From Panorpa germanica (taxonomy: Eukaryota; Arthropoda; Insecta; Mecoptera; Panorpidae): a stretch of 64,000 bases of DNA. Position numbers and translations under genes: made by a program. How positions within the stretch are numbered: position 1 is the stretch's first letter; the number at the start of each line of letters is the position of its first letter. Positions 37,671 to 49,406 of the stretch are shown piece after piece. The DNA lies in assembly GCA_963678705.1 (NCBI GenBank), contig OY783204.1:22578759-22642758 (forward strand). Reading direction: 5' to 3'. Under the pieces are notes generated by a model that did no database searches, was not told the origin of the DNA, and saw only the letters and a list, made by a program, of their open reading frames with translations.

Positions 37671-38027
37671 ACTAGCTGTCCCGGCCACGCGTTGCTGTGA
37701 CTAACGTTTTTGTCATATTACATTACATAGCGCCATCGATTGAATATTTACTCAATCTAGTCAACAGATTTCGATTTACTCAACAGAATATTTACTCAAT
37801 CTAGTCAACAGATGTCGCCATCATCGTCGCCCGATATCATATGTCATATACAGATAATTAATAGACAAATAATTAGCAATAAGATAAATAAATTGAGATG
37901 TAAGCTATCCTATCTTTCAAGTTGGGTCAAACTGCACACGGTGTACAAATTTCATTAAAATCGGTTAAGTAGTTTAGGAGTCCATAGCGGACAACACAGT
38001 GACACGTAATTTATATATATTAAGATA
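37671..38027 (+). mobile_element. Interspersed retroelement-like repeat
   Basis: Begins CTAGCTGTCCCGGCCACGCG and ends with AAAATCGGTTAAGTAGTTTA, then GTGACACGTAATTTATATAT. This arrangement is familiar from short repeats dispersed through many insect genomes and usually ascribed to LINE 3' ends or SINEs. A 28 bp unit is directly repeated inside (37742-37769 and 37786-37813). No open frame. Family name not assigned. Confidence 0.6.
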
Positions 38028-38177
38028 ATCTACATAAAAACAAAAAAGTGTTATTATTGTGTAACTAAATACTATCCTAAAACAAATAAAGTACCTACTA
38101 TATAGAAAACAACTAAAAAATGAAACTGTGTTTAAAAAGTAATATTACGATGATAATTATATCGCATAAACAAATTA

Positions 38178-38736
38178 GCGCTGCATTCAACCGTTCAGTA
38201 GGGAGCCGACCGCGCGAGTGACCCGCGCGGCATGGTATCTCGTTGAGCTACACCCCCCTCCCGGCTTGCCCGCAAGCACCGCCTCTCTCCCGCCGCGCCG
38301 GCCAGCGCAGAGAGCGAGTTGGTTTTGTTTGGGAGTTATTTATCATTGTAATCTTTAAAGTTTTTTGTTGAAATACCATAAAAACGGTTTTTGTGAGTTA
38401 ATCTTAAAAGATAGACATATACTATCGCGGACTGTTTTTTAGATCATTAAAAGAGCTATTATTCTTTAATACATATTTTTTGTGTATCTTGAACCATTTT
38501 CACGGTGCACGCAACGGAAGGCTTCAAAGATGAAATAATTTCTCCCGTTTTTTACACATTTACCATTATATCTTTGCTCCTATTGGTCGTAGCGTGATGT
38601 TATATAGCCTATAGCCTTCCTCGATAACTGGACTATCCAACATAAAAAGAATTATTCAATTCGAACCAGTAGTTTCGGAGATTAGCGCGTTCAAACAAAC
38701 AAACTCTGTCGCTTTATAATATTAATAAGTATAGAT
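38178..38736 (+). mobile_element. Second interspersed retroelement-like repeat with GC-rich head
   Basis: The head (38195-38325) is the most GC-rich segment of the window, with GACCGCGCGAGTGACCCGCG and CCCGCCGCGCCGGCCAGCGC. The tail reads TATAGCCTTCCTCGATAACT, GGAGATTAGCGCGTTCAAAC and finally TTTATAATATTAATAAGTAT. The same tail motif is widespread in insects as a 3' end of LINE-derived repeats (from memory; a library search would settle it). It is not a CpG-island promoter by any supporting evidence. Non-coding. Confidence 0.65.
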
Positions 38737-39278
38737 AAGCATATGAACTTAGTATTCAAGGTGTCTTCCAATATTTTCACTTTCAGTTATATCTAATTCT
38801 GGCATAAATTGACATAATAACTTGCCTGTTACACAGACAACCGTACACTACGACAAGAGAACAGGCCTATTTTTGATGCAGTGTCTTATCACCATCTATC
38901 TCTTACTATGTTAGAAGCTTTTATGATGTCAAGGCTTGAGATATGTGGGCTACACTACTACCTAATAAATTTGTGATTAAATAAGAACCTAATTAAATAA
39001 ACTTGATGACAATCGAACACAAAGACACAGCAGTGTGATATCTGGTATACAAGTATAGTAAAATAAATTAGATTTCAAATATAGAAAACATTTTCATAAA
39101 TCATTACAGATACATCATTGTCAATAATTTTAATTATTGAATTTTTCACTTTTTATTTATATGGTTACAAATAAAGTTCAAATCGACAAAGTATAACATT
39201 TTAATAAGAGTAATATTTTGACATTTCAACTTCTCCATAGCTCTTAATATTAGTAATTATCAGGCACATTTATAAAGA
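38737..39278. other. AT-rich stretch, no gene seen
   Basis: No gene or repeat recognised. Confidence 0.5.
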
Positions 39279-39425
39279 CGTACGGGTAACAATAGCAGCG
39301 TGATCTGCAGCGTTGCAGCCTCCTCATCACGATTGTTACCAGTTGTTGTTGCTGTTAAAACCTCTTTGAAATGGTCCAGTAATTCTTTCCTCGTCCTCCA
39401 CTGCTGCCGTAAGGTTGGTCCTCAT
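39279..39425 (-). pseudogene. Possible LINE ORF2 fragment, frameshifted
   Basis: On the minus strand a frame from ATG (39425-39423) reads MRTNLTAAVEDEERITGPFQ and stops after about 29 codons. A shifted frame continues LTATTTGNNRDEEAATLQ to about 39279. This charged linker resembles the stretch between endonuclease and reverse transcriptase of LINE ORF2, where a segment like EDEExIxxHFxE is common. The local composition is GC-richer than its flank. No catalytic motif is visible, so this remains a weak inference. Confidence 0.3.
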
Positions 39426-40489
39426 TTTACTCCGGAAAGTAAATGAACAGATGTGCCTTCGTATTCTTAACAACGTGTTATACATTCTTATTATTTTTTA
39501 TTTTATAATATTATAATTTTACGTGACTTTCTTAAACACAAAGAATTTAAAGAACAGAGTTAAAAATTGGTTGCTTTTCGGGGAATCAAATATTTATTAC
39601 TAGCAACTAAATTTCTACAAAAATGTTACATATTTTGAAACAAATAGTAATACTATTATTATAACTAGAACAAAAGTTTAACCTATTCCTTGAAGACATA
39701 AAAAATTTATGTAAAGTTATCATTATTGTTATTAAAATATTTGTGTATTATTTCTGACATTACAATAAAGAAATATTATTAAACTACATCTTACACTTCA
39801 TACATAAATTTGTGAATCACTTAGGCAGAGAATTATCTTGGAATTGAGTCCCACACTTGCTAGATTGCCACAAGCTAATTCATGTCTAAGTTTTGCTGTA
39901 TTTTTACTTGCTAGTCTTAAAGCTACAAGAGTTACATTTTCAACCTGTGCATCTTTATCCATGATAATTGATCTCATATCCTTTTGAGACTACTCTCTTA
40001 TAACGCCCTACCTTAATACAGCTCTGGCTAGCAGTTGCAATAACCTTTTTTATATAAAAAGTGGTACTGATCGGCGGTGCTATACTAAACGGTAATTATC
40101 TAGCCTTATTGCGGAATACAAAATAGCTTTTATTGTTATAGTAACAATTTAAGTTAAAAGCAATGTTTTTTAACACTTATAAGCATCTGTTGCTATCTGA
40201 TACACACACACATATAAATTCACACACATACACACTGTACCAATACCAAGTTGGGCACGTGGTACATTATAAAGTAACATTTTTTACTAGTAACATTAAC
40301 GTTTTTAAATTTTGTAATGTTTCACGTTAAAGAATTGAACCTCTGGAAGCGAAGCGTATGAAGATGCCGACAAAGCCAATAACCGTGAGTCCATACTCCA
40401 GAGCAGTGATTCTAAACATTTTCAGAAGCAGGAACATTTACAACTAAACCCAATAGATAGAAAATAAAGGTATACAAATTATCAGGAAG
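39426..40489. other. AT-rich stretch, no gene seen
   Basis: No supported gene. A short CA-rich run lies at 40200-40235. Confidence 0.5.
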
Positions 40490-41056
40490 TTTGGTTTATC
40501 GGTATCGAAGTACTGATGGATATAGATTTAGTCTCGGTAATGAAGAGAGGGGCAGTGGGTATAGTGGAACTGTAGAAGAGAAACGTTGCAGAGTATGTGA
40601 AAGGGAGGAGAAAACGCTAGAGCACATCAAGAACAGGTGTAAGGAGAGAGTGGAAAACGAAAGCAAGCTGATAGGAATACTAAAAGGAAAAGCGAGTGGA
40701 ATAAAATTGATGAAGGAGGTAAAAAACATCAGTAGTGAAAATGAAGACAGAAAGGAGGATGGATATGTAAAAGATAAGAGAGGGTTTAATCGAGAGGAGA
40801 CAAAAAAGGCGAGAGGTGAGATATGGAGGTACAGGCAGGAAAATGAGAAGAGTGAAACAGTGAGAATGAAGGAGAAGTAGGAAACATGAAGAGAGATGGT
40901 CAAGAGAAGAAGAAGCAGAAAGTACTTTTGGAAGTAGTAAAAGACTACAATAGTTTAAGTTTAGTTTCAAGTTTGAATTTATATAAGAATGAAATGTATT
41001 AAGAAATATAATACTAAATGTAAATCCGAAAGACACACGTTTAATATAATAAAAGA
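40490..41056 (+). mobile_element. TAA-tailed LINE, C-terminal fragment
   Basis: The frame 40491-40880 encodes the RNA-binding C terminus of the LINE protein: YRFSLGNEERGSG, then CRVCEREEKTLEHIKNRC, a Cys-x2-Cys-x8-His-x4-Cys motif, then a Lys/Arg/Glu-rich tail. The 3' UTR shares GAAGAAGAAGCAGAAAGTAC and a TAGTTTAAGTTTAGTTTCAAG-like block with the other copies. It ends near AATATAATAAAAG. It is 5'-truncated before the reverse transcriptase thumb region. The long antisense frames here (40496-40903, 40680-41036) are shadows. No clear target duplication. Confidence 0.8.
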
Positions 41057-41690
41057 AAGTATAAATGACTACTGCACAATCAAGCTGATATCACTTCACT
41101 CAAATACGAAGTCCGAATAACACTTGTCAAGTCATCAAAATCATATAGATTTCTCAATACTAGCGCCATCTATTACCATCTATACATCTATAACTTGGTA
41201 ATTTATAGTAAATTAAGAACACTATACAACAGTTAAAAAATTCTCCTTAATGAAGATGTGTAAGAAATCATTAGAACAAAATAAATATCTTCACATATTT
41301 GTCAATTTTTTCTTGTTAATGAAATATATAAATGGACCACCGGTTGAGAGCCATTGTTTTAGAGTAGATCTCGGAATCGGAGCCGCAACCTGGACCGGAG
41401 CATCGTAAATCCGTATAACAAGCTTGTTTAAAACCCATGAAGACATGGGCGGGGTTTTCTATAATTGGGAATACGTGTTGACAACTTAAAAGTATATTTC
41501 CTGAATTTAGAAACTTTTTTGACTTATGTTTATACTCGTATTTTGACACATATTCTATTTCTACACGATTTTAAAAATTTTGTTTCAAGAATTTTATTGA
41601 AATCAAACAGAAATGCTTATTTTTTCATAAGTAATTGGTTCAAAAATGAATTCCAAAATTAGCAGAACGACAAGAACGAGGCTGTAGACG
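41057..41690. other. No gene called
   Basis: Opposite-strand frames at 41316-41662 lack motifs. A GC-richer patch at 41360-41460 is unassigned. TAGCGCCATCTATTACCATC occurs at 41163-41182 as a short degenerate repeat. Confidence 0.45.
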
Positions 41691-41917
41691 CAGCCCTGAA
41701 TCTAGGGGGAAGGCAAACCTAGTTAGCCCTCCGCGGGCAATTTATGGGGCCGCCAAATTCATGTATTGAAAAGCAGGTGTATTCCGAAAGGCACTGTGTG
41801 AACAAAAAAGTTCTCACTTGTCAAGAATAAGTAACGAAATGAAATAAGAAATAAGAGCCGGTTGGCGACAGTGCGAAGTTCATGCCTTGTTTCAAAAAAA
41901 TCCTAGATACGGCACTG
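41691..41917. mobile_element. Candidate 227 bp hAT-like MITE
   Basis: The left end CAGCCCTGAATCTAGG and the complement of the right end CAGTGCCGTATCTAGG match at 12 of 16 positions. CAGTG/CAGCC starts are typical of hAT elements. The 8 bp flanks do not match. The interior includes GCCCTCCGCGGGCAATTTATG. Decayed and non-coding. Confidence 0.4.
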
Positions 41918-42486
41918 AATAAACTTGGTACACCTGAATGTATATTAGATCTAGGAGAGCATTGGAGATGGTCATCATCATGCAGTTACCACACAAAACA
42001 CACAAATTCAATAGAATAAACGACGGTACATTACATTATTTGCTTTTTCTTTTATTGTGTAATACTCGCACGATAGAAATATGCTCGCTGTATTTGTTTT
42101 TCTCAGCTTTTAATATTTTAATTGCTTGTTTGCTTATAATTACAGTGTCAATACTGCCATGACGAGACGAAAGCCTGCTACCTACCTGTCTATTCAAGTA
42201 AATCAATAACGCTAAATATTTATACATAATTAGCAGATACCTGATACCTGACAGATGTACTCCTAACAACTGTTAGCATGTGTTGCGTGTTGAGATAGAT
42301 GAGACTTATGTTTGCACTGGAAACAATAAAGTAGGGCAGTTGTATATTTAATCAACTATTTAAGGGATGTAATTATTAAATATAAACTATTATCATTTGG
42401 GGAAACGATGCACTTTCAATTTGAAATTGAAATGATGAAATTCAATTCAGTCAACAGAAAAAGTTTCGCCACTTCTGGTTTTGTCA
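41918..42486. other. No gene called
   Basis: Opposite-strand frames (41938-42162, 42036-42269) overlap and carry no family motif. Confidence 0.45.
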
Positions 42487-43080
42487 TCTAGCCTACTTTA
42501 CTTTCCAGTTTCTTCCGACACCTACTCTTAATGCGGTCTAATTTATACGCTTCCTTCACGCAGATCCTTCATACTCTCACTTTCTCTTCCTCTGTATTCC
42601 ATTATCTACTTCCTCTTTATTCATTTTCTAGTGTAAACCTCGTGATGGTTCTCCTTTCTTTACCTCCCTGTTTTAGTCTCCTGGCTAGGTACTCCGGCAT
42701 TCTTCTCGTCCATAAGGAACCGTATCTCGTATTAGATTTTGTTTCAACTATCCTCTACATCCTATTCTATTTGTGGTACCTCTCTTCATACTCCCTTAAT
42801 GTTTCTATTAGGGATGTAACGAATTGTCGATTTCCTACATTCGCGAATACGAATATCGGATTTTTAAATATGGCGCCAAATCTTAGCCTATGACATCAAA
42901 AAGTTTAAAAAGTTGAAACTTTATTTTGGTTATTATATAATTGTTATTTTATATTGTTACCAAATACATTCGCAAATATTATTAACGCATAATCTATTGC
43001 GATATTCGTTACATCCCTAGTTACTTTCTCCACCGCCCCTATCACTCTTTTTTCTATTTGGTTTTCCCTCTTTTCCGAAA
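42487..43080 (-). mobile_element. LINE C-terminal fragment split by a MITE
   Basis: On the minus strand the part at 42487-42808 encodes, across several frames, RRMPEYLARRLKQ and ITRFTLENE, corresponding to YRFSLGNE in the 40.5 kb copy. It then encodes LDRIKSRCRKKLE, corresponding to LEHIKNRCKERVE, with the zinc-motif His changed to Arg. The part at 43020-43080 reads ENQIEKRVIGAVEKV. Between them lies the hAT-like MITE at 42809-43019. Leaving out the MITE and one 8 bp flank copy, the minus-strand frame continues across the junction. The copy is broken by stops and frameshifts. Confidence 0.7.
42809..43019. mobile_element. hAT-like MITE nested in a LINE
   Basis: Perfect 16 bp terminal inverted repeats, TAGGGATGTAACGAAT at 42809-42824 and ATTCGTTACATCCCTA at 43004-43019. 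The 8 bp flanks GTTTCTAT and GTTACTTT agree at 6 positions, suiting a decayed hAT-type 8 bp duplication. The 211 bp interior is AT-rich with GAATACGAATATCGG and GCGATATTCG. Non-autonomous. Confidence 0.85.
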
Positions 43081-44814
43081 TTTCAATATTGTATTAATAG
43101 CAAAGTTTGAATTATTGTAGAAAATAGCTGATGAAGAACAAAATATATTGAACAGTGTTCTAATATTTTCTATAGAACTAATATAACGAATGATCCATTT
43201 ACTATTAGAAGTTGGTATAGCATGCTTGAATGAGTTCATTGCGCCTCGATAGTCGATCTATAGTCCTTCAATGTAGACTAATAGACTACAACACGTACTA
43301 TAATCATTAATCACTTGATCTAATTATTTATAATTGGGAATGTAAGCTTGTCTAACATAATTACAGGTTGTGGCAATTGTATTGAGTTGGTACATAATTG
43401 CATGATTACAGAGCTCTATCAATGCCGATGCAGCAATGTTTGTTTTAATTTTAGTTTAATTATTAACTACTTGTTACAGAACAGTCTCCAGTTAATTATG
43501 TAGACACTGGTTCAAGCAAATCTTTGCCGAGCAGTGGTTTTAGCGAATATAGGTATGAACAAGTAAAGATTAAGTTTAACGTCTGATTAAAATTACGAGC
43601 TGTGGAATAAACCTCAGTAAGTGAGCATTGAAAATTCAGCACTAACATGAGAGCGTTGATATTTTAAGCCATATTACAGTGTCTTTGAGTTCCATTACTG
43701 AACCAGCACTATATTGTATTTGTGTGTTATTTAATTTATCATCTGTGCCATTAAGCATTACATTTTTTCGCTCTAAAGCCACTAATTACATTTCATTTTT
43801 TTAATTAAAACTATTTTAAATTCTTATAACTACATACCAAGCTACATCTCCCTTAGCTGCCCCTTAACTTATGTCACACGTCTAATTCCTTACATAACAT
43901 TTATTTATTAATAATCCATTCCAATCGAATATGTGTATTGTCAAGTTTCTTAACGGATCTACATGTGTCGAAGTTCCAATGATGAGACCTAAGTGTTCTA
44001 CAACTTCCTCAGACATGTGCAAGTGCGTATCCGCTGGTCGATAAGATTACAGAATGAGAATAGGTATGTTAGCGATATTGCACTCCTAGTAAGACTCCCA
44101 GTACAACTTTTGTACTACTCTGGCTGTGCTTCTGTCTTATCTTAACATAAACAATTTTGGAATTTAATAAATTAAATTAATAAATAAAAATTGAAATCGT
44201 GCAAGAGAATTAAAACTTTGAATATATTAGCGGCGTCTCCATGTAAGACCTCGGTATTTCCAATACGACATCAATAAATTCCATTAATTTTTTGGCGTTT
44301 CACGGATTATCACGCCATTAACAGGTCACACTCGCGTATTGTTATTCACAATCTGCATTAGATGTGCTTCATGATAAAATTGAAGAGAAATTTGTTCCAC
44401 ATTAAATTCAATTAAATTAAATATCGATAACGAGTTAAAAATACATTTATTCTATGTACTATAAATACAATACATTTATCAAAAGTTTCGTTGAATAAGT
44501 AAAAAATGTTATTATAATAAGATTTACTGTAAACCGATATATACTATTATAGTACATTGGTCTGGTGGTCTCGTATACTCTGTGTTATAGCCAGAGCCAG
44601 AGCCCAAGCTTTAAACGGCTGCAATAATGGTGGAACATTGATAAAACAAACAACCGCTTGTAAAATATATCATGGAAATGTTCTCGCTCGTGAAGCATGT
44701 TGCTGAGAGGCACGAACTCACATTTCTGAGCGTTTCAGACCAGGGGCTTGCAACATTTAAACATAATCGGGTCGTGAGTCCTTCACTTTGTTTAACTATT
44801 AAAATATTAAGCCA
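43081..44814. other. AT-rich stretch, no gene seen
   Basis: No gene, RNA or element recognised. Confidence 0.5.
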
Positions 44815-45190
44815 CAGAGGTGAATGGCGGAACTACAGAGAAGAAGGAAAGAATTAGAGGAAAAGGGAGAGCAATAAAGAAATTAAGGATGTAGCAGCGA
44901 AATAGCTGTTGAGAAGAGAAAAGGAGTGAGATGGATGGCAGAGAAGATTGTTTGGTTTGGTGAAAAGAAGATAGAGGAGCTGCTGAGAGGAAGAAGTTGG
45001 GTGGGGGAGATACAGAGAAGAAGGAAATAGTGTTGGGAAAGATATGTAGTTTAGAAGTTAAGTAGAGGACAGAGAAAGTGACACGAGGACAGGAAGGAAG
45101 AGGTGTCAGTAGTTTAAGTTTAATTAGAATCTAGAATAAGTTTAAATTAATTTAATAAAATGCAATTGATTCATGATTTAATAATAAAAA
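44815..45190 (+). mobile_element. Diverged LINE 3' fragment
   Basis: A purine-rich strand with AATGGCGGAACTACAGAGAAGA, ATGGATGGCAGAGAAGAT and repeated GAGAAGAAGGAA strings resembles the Lys/Arg/Glu-rich C-terminal tail and 3' UTR of the LINE family. It ends with TTAATTTAATAAAATGCAAT and a TAATAATAAAAAATAAT-type tail. No frame is continuous and no zinc motif is left. Ends are approximate. Confidence 0.5.
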
Positions 45191-46595
45191 ATAATGTGCA
45201 ATAAAAATAAATATACATACATATAAATTTAACCCATTACTAAATGGGGATCATCTTTAAAGCACGTGATTCTAGTTTGGCCTCTTTCTAGAACTGCTAC
45301 CTCATTGCATGTAGCCTGACGTAGCTTTTACTATGAAAACCCTACCTTCCCTTGAATGGAACGTAAATTTACCCTATTAAGTCTTCACTCTAGCTTCTCC
45401 CTGCCTTTTTTTTATTTATTTATTTGGCCCTAATTTTTATTATTCATAGCCACCATCAACCATTTTTGATAAGTATTTAAATATAACATTTATATTTCTA
45501 TTTTACAATTATCTAAATATTTAAATAATTCATTAATTAATTTTGAATCAATTAACAAAAAAAACCAGGGAAAGTTTTAATCACATCTAATATTTCACGT
45601 TCCTAGCATTCTACACTTATTACTTTTAGGTATGTTCTTCTTAACATTTATATTTTGTTTTGAATAACAGTTATCAAAGAATAGCGTACACACAATAAAA
45701 AATTGATACCATGAAAATTTGATATCACAGCCTGTAATGATTGCTTCTATTAAAACAAATTTAATAATAGTAGTTCGAACAGTTGCTTCTGTTACTATTC
45801 GTTTTGTAGTATGTTCTTAAAAAAATACTAGGACCTTAACAAAAATAATAACGATGAAATGAAAGCGTTTGTTGTAAAAGAAAAACATGTTTCTTTTCAG
45901 AAACAAACTGTTTTAAAGTTGGCAACATCTGGTTCTAACAATTCTCCACCGAGTTCTATCGCTGAACATTGTGTCGCAAAGGCAGTGGGAATATTATTTC
46001 GTGTTTTATTTCTGAACTACTATAACAAATTAATTTTATTATTGTTTCCAATAATGGTCCGGTGTAAAGTACCGTAACATACCGGAAAATTGGTTAATTG
46101 GTTGCTTGTAAATTTTACTTGTACGACAACCTTTAACCAGATGAAATATTGTCAACGAGATTTGTTCAACAGCGAGAATAGACAACGAAATGGATTTTAT
46201 GTTAGTGCAGTTACTCACTAATTAAACTAATTTATGAGAAATTCCATTTGACTTTAATATTTTCATTATTCTAATTTAATATACTGTTAAAACCAGCAAA
46301 CACCGTAAAGGAATATGAGAGCATATTAATAGATTAGTGTTCACTGATTAATGGAGATTTAAGGAAGAATGTAAAGGAAGGAGGGATGATGTACGCAGTG
46401 ACAGCTACGGTTTTTAAAGTCATTCAATATTGACATCTAGGTGCTTCGGAGAGTAACTCTTTCTCTTTAGATGACATCATTGAACTCAGTTGTTGTCACA
46501 GTAGATCCGTAGTGGATGTGCGCAGTGTTTAACCTCCAGCGGACTCTAATGTGCCCAGCTCCTTACCTGACAAAATCAATTATATCTAGTCACAA
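45191..46595. other. AT-rich stretch, no gene seen
   Basis: A 72-codon frame at 45859-46077 shows no motif. A patch at 46380-46560 is GC-richer but unassigned. Confidence 0.5.
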
Positions 46596-46757
46596 CCCAG
46601 GAAACATTTTGGAGTCACTTTACCATCATGTTGAAGATGCGTATGATTCTTTTGTCATGAAAAAGTTCATTTACAATTCAGTTTCTCACAGTCGTTCATA
46701 TGAAATGTCTATTTTATCAGCTACAAATGGCGAAACCACTCCACCTGTTGGAATACA

Positions 46758-47675
46758 CTTATTATTATTTATTGTTTATTGTTCACCTTTCGGCTTTACA
46801 ATCTACATTCTTAATACATATTTCAAATTACAATTAAATTTACATTATTCTCCACCAGCTTATTTATTCTCCTGTTTTTTCTTTCCTTCTTACTATTTCC
46901 GCCATCCACCTCTTTCCTTCACTGCCTCCCTTTAATAGTTGGCCGATATTCCTTTCGCTCGCTACTTTTTCCTTACACTCAAACTTAATGTGCTCCAGTA
47001 TTTCGTCCTCCGCTCCGCACATTCTACACTTTCTTTCCTCACTCTTTTCCCAGTATCTGTTTAATTTTTCCTCATTTCCCAATCTAAACCTTGCTGTTCT
47101 TCTTATGTGTTTTATGTCTTTTTCTATAAGGTTCCCATAACCTTTTATATCTTTTATTGTAGTTCCTTTTTTCTATTTTTCCCATTCTCTCCTGCTGTTG
47201 TATCTCCTTATCCCTTCTCCTTAGCTCCTCTTCCACACTTGCGCCACCTTCTCTTCTCCTCTCTGCCTCCTCGATCGCCATTCCATTCCTTTCAAAGTAC
47301 TTCTTTCTCTTTTTTGGACCTCCTCCCCCCCCCCCCCATTCTTTATGCTATCTTCTCTTATTTTCTTTAAAATTTTGCTTTCCGCTCTGTTCAATTTCTC
47401 CTCGTATTTTACTGCTCTTTCCCCTGTTTTAATTCGTATCTTATCCCTTTTTAGCTCCTCCATCACCATGTATCCTGGCGTGCATCTGTCCAGCCCTAGT
47501 ACCCATTTAATATATCTCACCTGTATTCTTTCCAACTTTTCTTGTTCCTTCCACCCCCAAACCTCTGCTCCATACAACATCATACTGAATATCCATATTC
47601 TCTTTTGTATGTCCCCCCCAAATACCTTTTCCCCTAGTCACCATACCCGTCGCATTGCTTGCTCTGCCTTCTTTG
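46758..47675 (-). mobile_element. TAA-tailed LINE, best copy, with 13 bp target duplication
   Basis: A 918 bp 5'-truncated copy, flanked by CTGTTGGAATACA at 46745-46757 and 47676-47688. On the minus strand the 5' part (47675 to 47221) encodes the C-terminal reverse-transcriptase region: KAEQAMRRVW, one internal TGA, LGEKVFGGDIQKRIW, then MMLYGAEVWGWKEQEKLERI and VLGLDRCTPGYMVMEE. A shifted frame (47281-47084) follows with a Glu/Arg-rich stretch. The zinc region is at 47082-46864: LNRYWEKSEERKCRMCGAED with Cys-x2-Cys-x8-His-x4-Cys. The 3' UTR has GTAAAGCCGAAAGGTGAACA and ends in an AATAATAATAAG tail. No catalytic RT or endonuclease domain is retained. Confidence 0.92.
47325..47337. repeat. Poly-C/G tract inside the LINE frame
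   Basis: Thirteen consecutive C on the plus strand, read as a glycine run on the LINE strand. This is a likely slippage site and may explain a frameshift here or an assembly length error. Confidence 0.95.
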
Positions 47676-47754
47676 CTGTTGGAATACAAATGAAGATAAA
47701 GTTGATGCGAACTATAATTGAAGTGATAGAAATGTCACAAAATTGCCTGCCAAA

Positions 47755-49239
47755 ATGAATTGTATCTAGTACATATTCTCGCATGAATATTAATTATATC
47801 TAGTTATAATTGCATACGAAAATTATTTATATATTGTCACAAATTTTTAACCATCTGTTTGTAGTATGTAGTATGGGACATAGAGCTCTGTAATTTATGC
47901 TTAAAAGATGTGCTGCTCGTGATTACCTTCCACGTTTCATGCGATAAATCCTATACGCCTAACGTTTACCTTTAAGGAGCTCCTCCACTGGCGTTTTCTT
48001 TTAAAAGAGAATGTTACACTTTCTAGTGCAGTTTCTCTGAATATCCGGTACAGTGTAACTGTTCTATATATATTGTTCTAGATTTATTTATTATATTTAA
48101 TTTCCAGTTCATTAGTGAGATATCTCTAATAATTAATTCAAACTTCGATTTTACGACTAATGATGTTGAGCTGAGAGTTTAGGAAAACAGTGCGCAATTA
48201 AGTCATGAATGAAAACCGTCATCAATTTTTTTTTTCTTTTGGTAAAATTTGTTCCAAAGTTCTCCATCAATTTTAAGGTTTTAAAAAACATACAAAAAGC
48301 ATAACTCTTAATAAAGTAACAAAATATCAAATAACAAAACGCAATTGACGTTTATATTTTTTTTGAAAATGAATAACAATTTATAGGTTTCCCTTTTTTG
48401 AGTTACATGTTGAATGTGTCACTTGAATATTTTTCGTTTAAAAAAATAAGATTATGTTTTCAATTATCATAGATTTATGAGTGGGACTACACAACCTCTG
48501 ACCTTTTTAATGAGTAGATAGACGATAACGAGGCGTTAATTAAAACCGTTTGAGATGTTGAATATCTCAGCAGTTTGTCTTCGACAGTTCGCCAGTCTTG
48601 CAGTACGGCACAAAATCGTTTTATATTTATTGCCTGTCCCAGCGTCAATGATCGTTTTATGGGTTTCTACAAATGTCAATGAATGGAGGCTTGTATTTTA
48701 ATTGTAAATATCTTTATAGTTATTTAGAGGATATTAATTAAAAGCCAATTATATTAAATATTTTTGATTTATTTATAAAAAATTCTAATTAAGTTGTAAA
48801 GTTGCGTAATTAAAAGATAAGCAGTGTTATAAAGCAGATATCAAATATTTTATGAAATATGTTCAAGTTAATGACGTAAGTACAGAAGAATCAGGGTATG
48901 GGGCCTTAACCCTACCGCGTGTGGGTACCCTGGGAAAAGTATACTGAAGAAAAGTAGTAACATCATTTTAGCAACATGGAGATAGACAAGATAGGTACAG
49001 ATAGAAAGATTATGTCACACAAATTTCATGAGTTCTTAACAATGCGCCCTTCCCCCCTGATCAACCTTGTCACGTCTTGTACCACTTTGTAGATCTATCC
49101 ACTTCTCGCATGAATATTGCATAAACATTATCTGCAGAAACACACTTGCAATTATAAAGTATAGAGCGTTGCTTTTTTAATTAAAAAAAACACCCTTCAA
49201 GCAAAACAATGGCTTCACAAGTGTTATTCGGACTATTCG
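47755..49239. other. AT-rich stretch with short local repeats
   Basis: TATCTAGT occurs at about 46583, 47762 and 47798, and CTCGCATGAATATT at about 47777 and 49105. No gene is supported. A poly(T) run lies near 48226. Confidence 0.45.
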
Positions 49240-49397
49240 GTATTTTTCCCATTAAAAAGCAATGCTTTATCAACACACGAAATTCAGATTTTTCTATTGT
49301 TTTGAAAATTACAGAAGTAGCTATACTAAAACTACTGTTTGAAAGTTGGTACTATCTAAAAATCGGAATATGTCATCTTACGAACTTATTGAATGAT
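49240..49397 (+). repeat. Dispersed repeat F, copy 2
   Basis: Second copy of the block at 22021-22200. It is cut at its right end by a LINE insertion at 49407. Confidence 0.7.
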
Positions 49398-49406
49398 GTA
49401 TTAACT

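Larger units (their letters stand above)
46596..47754 (-). mobile_element. MITE family A copy split by a LINE (A4)
   Basis: The plus-strand left part (46596-46757) begins CCCAGGAAACATTTTGG and contains TGAAATGTCTATTTTATC, AGCTACAAATGG and CCACTCCACC. These are the inverted right half of the 54.8 kb copy. The remainder (47676 to about 47754) holds ATACAAATGAAGATAAAG, GCGAACTATAATTGAAGTGA and AATGTCACAAAA. Removing the intervening LINE and one copy of the 13 bp duplication gives a continuous family-A order. The outer right end is decayed. Confidence 0.85.

Noticed and set aside
38195-38325. CpG-island promoter
   Set aside because: It forms the head of an interspersed repeat whose tail is recognisable at 38600-38736, and no gene starts nearby.
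40496-41036. Long antisense frames of 118-135 codons
   Set aside because: They are the complement of the purine-rich LINE coding strand and UTR, where antisense stops are rare.
46516-46935. 139-codon plus-strand open frame
   Set aside because: It runs from the MITE A copy into the antisense 3' UTR and tail of the LINE. It is an artefact of the nesting.
47107-47758. Plus-strand frames of 87 and 137 codons
   Set aside because: They lie antisense to the LINE at 46758-47675, whose minus-strand frames carry the recognisable protein motifs.
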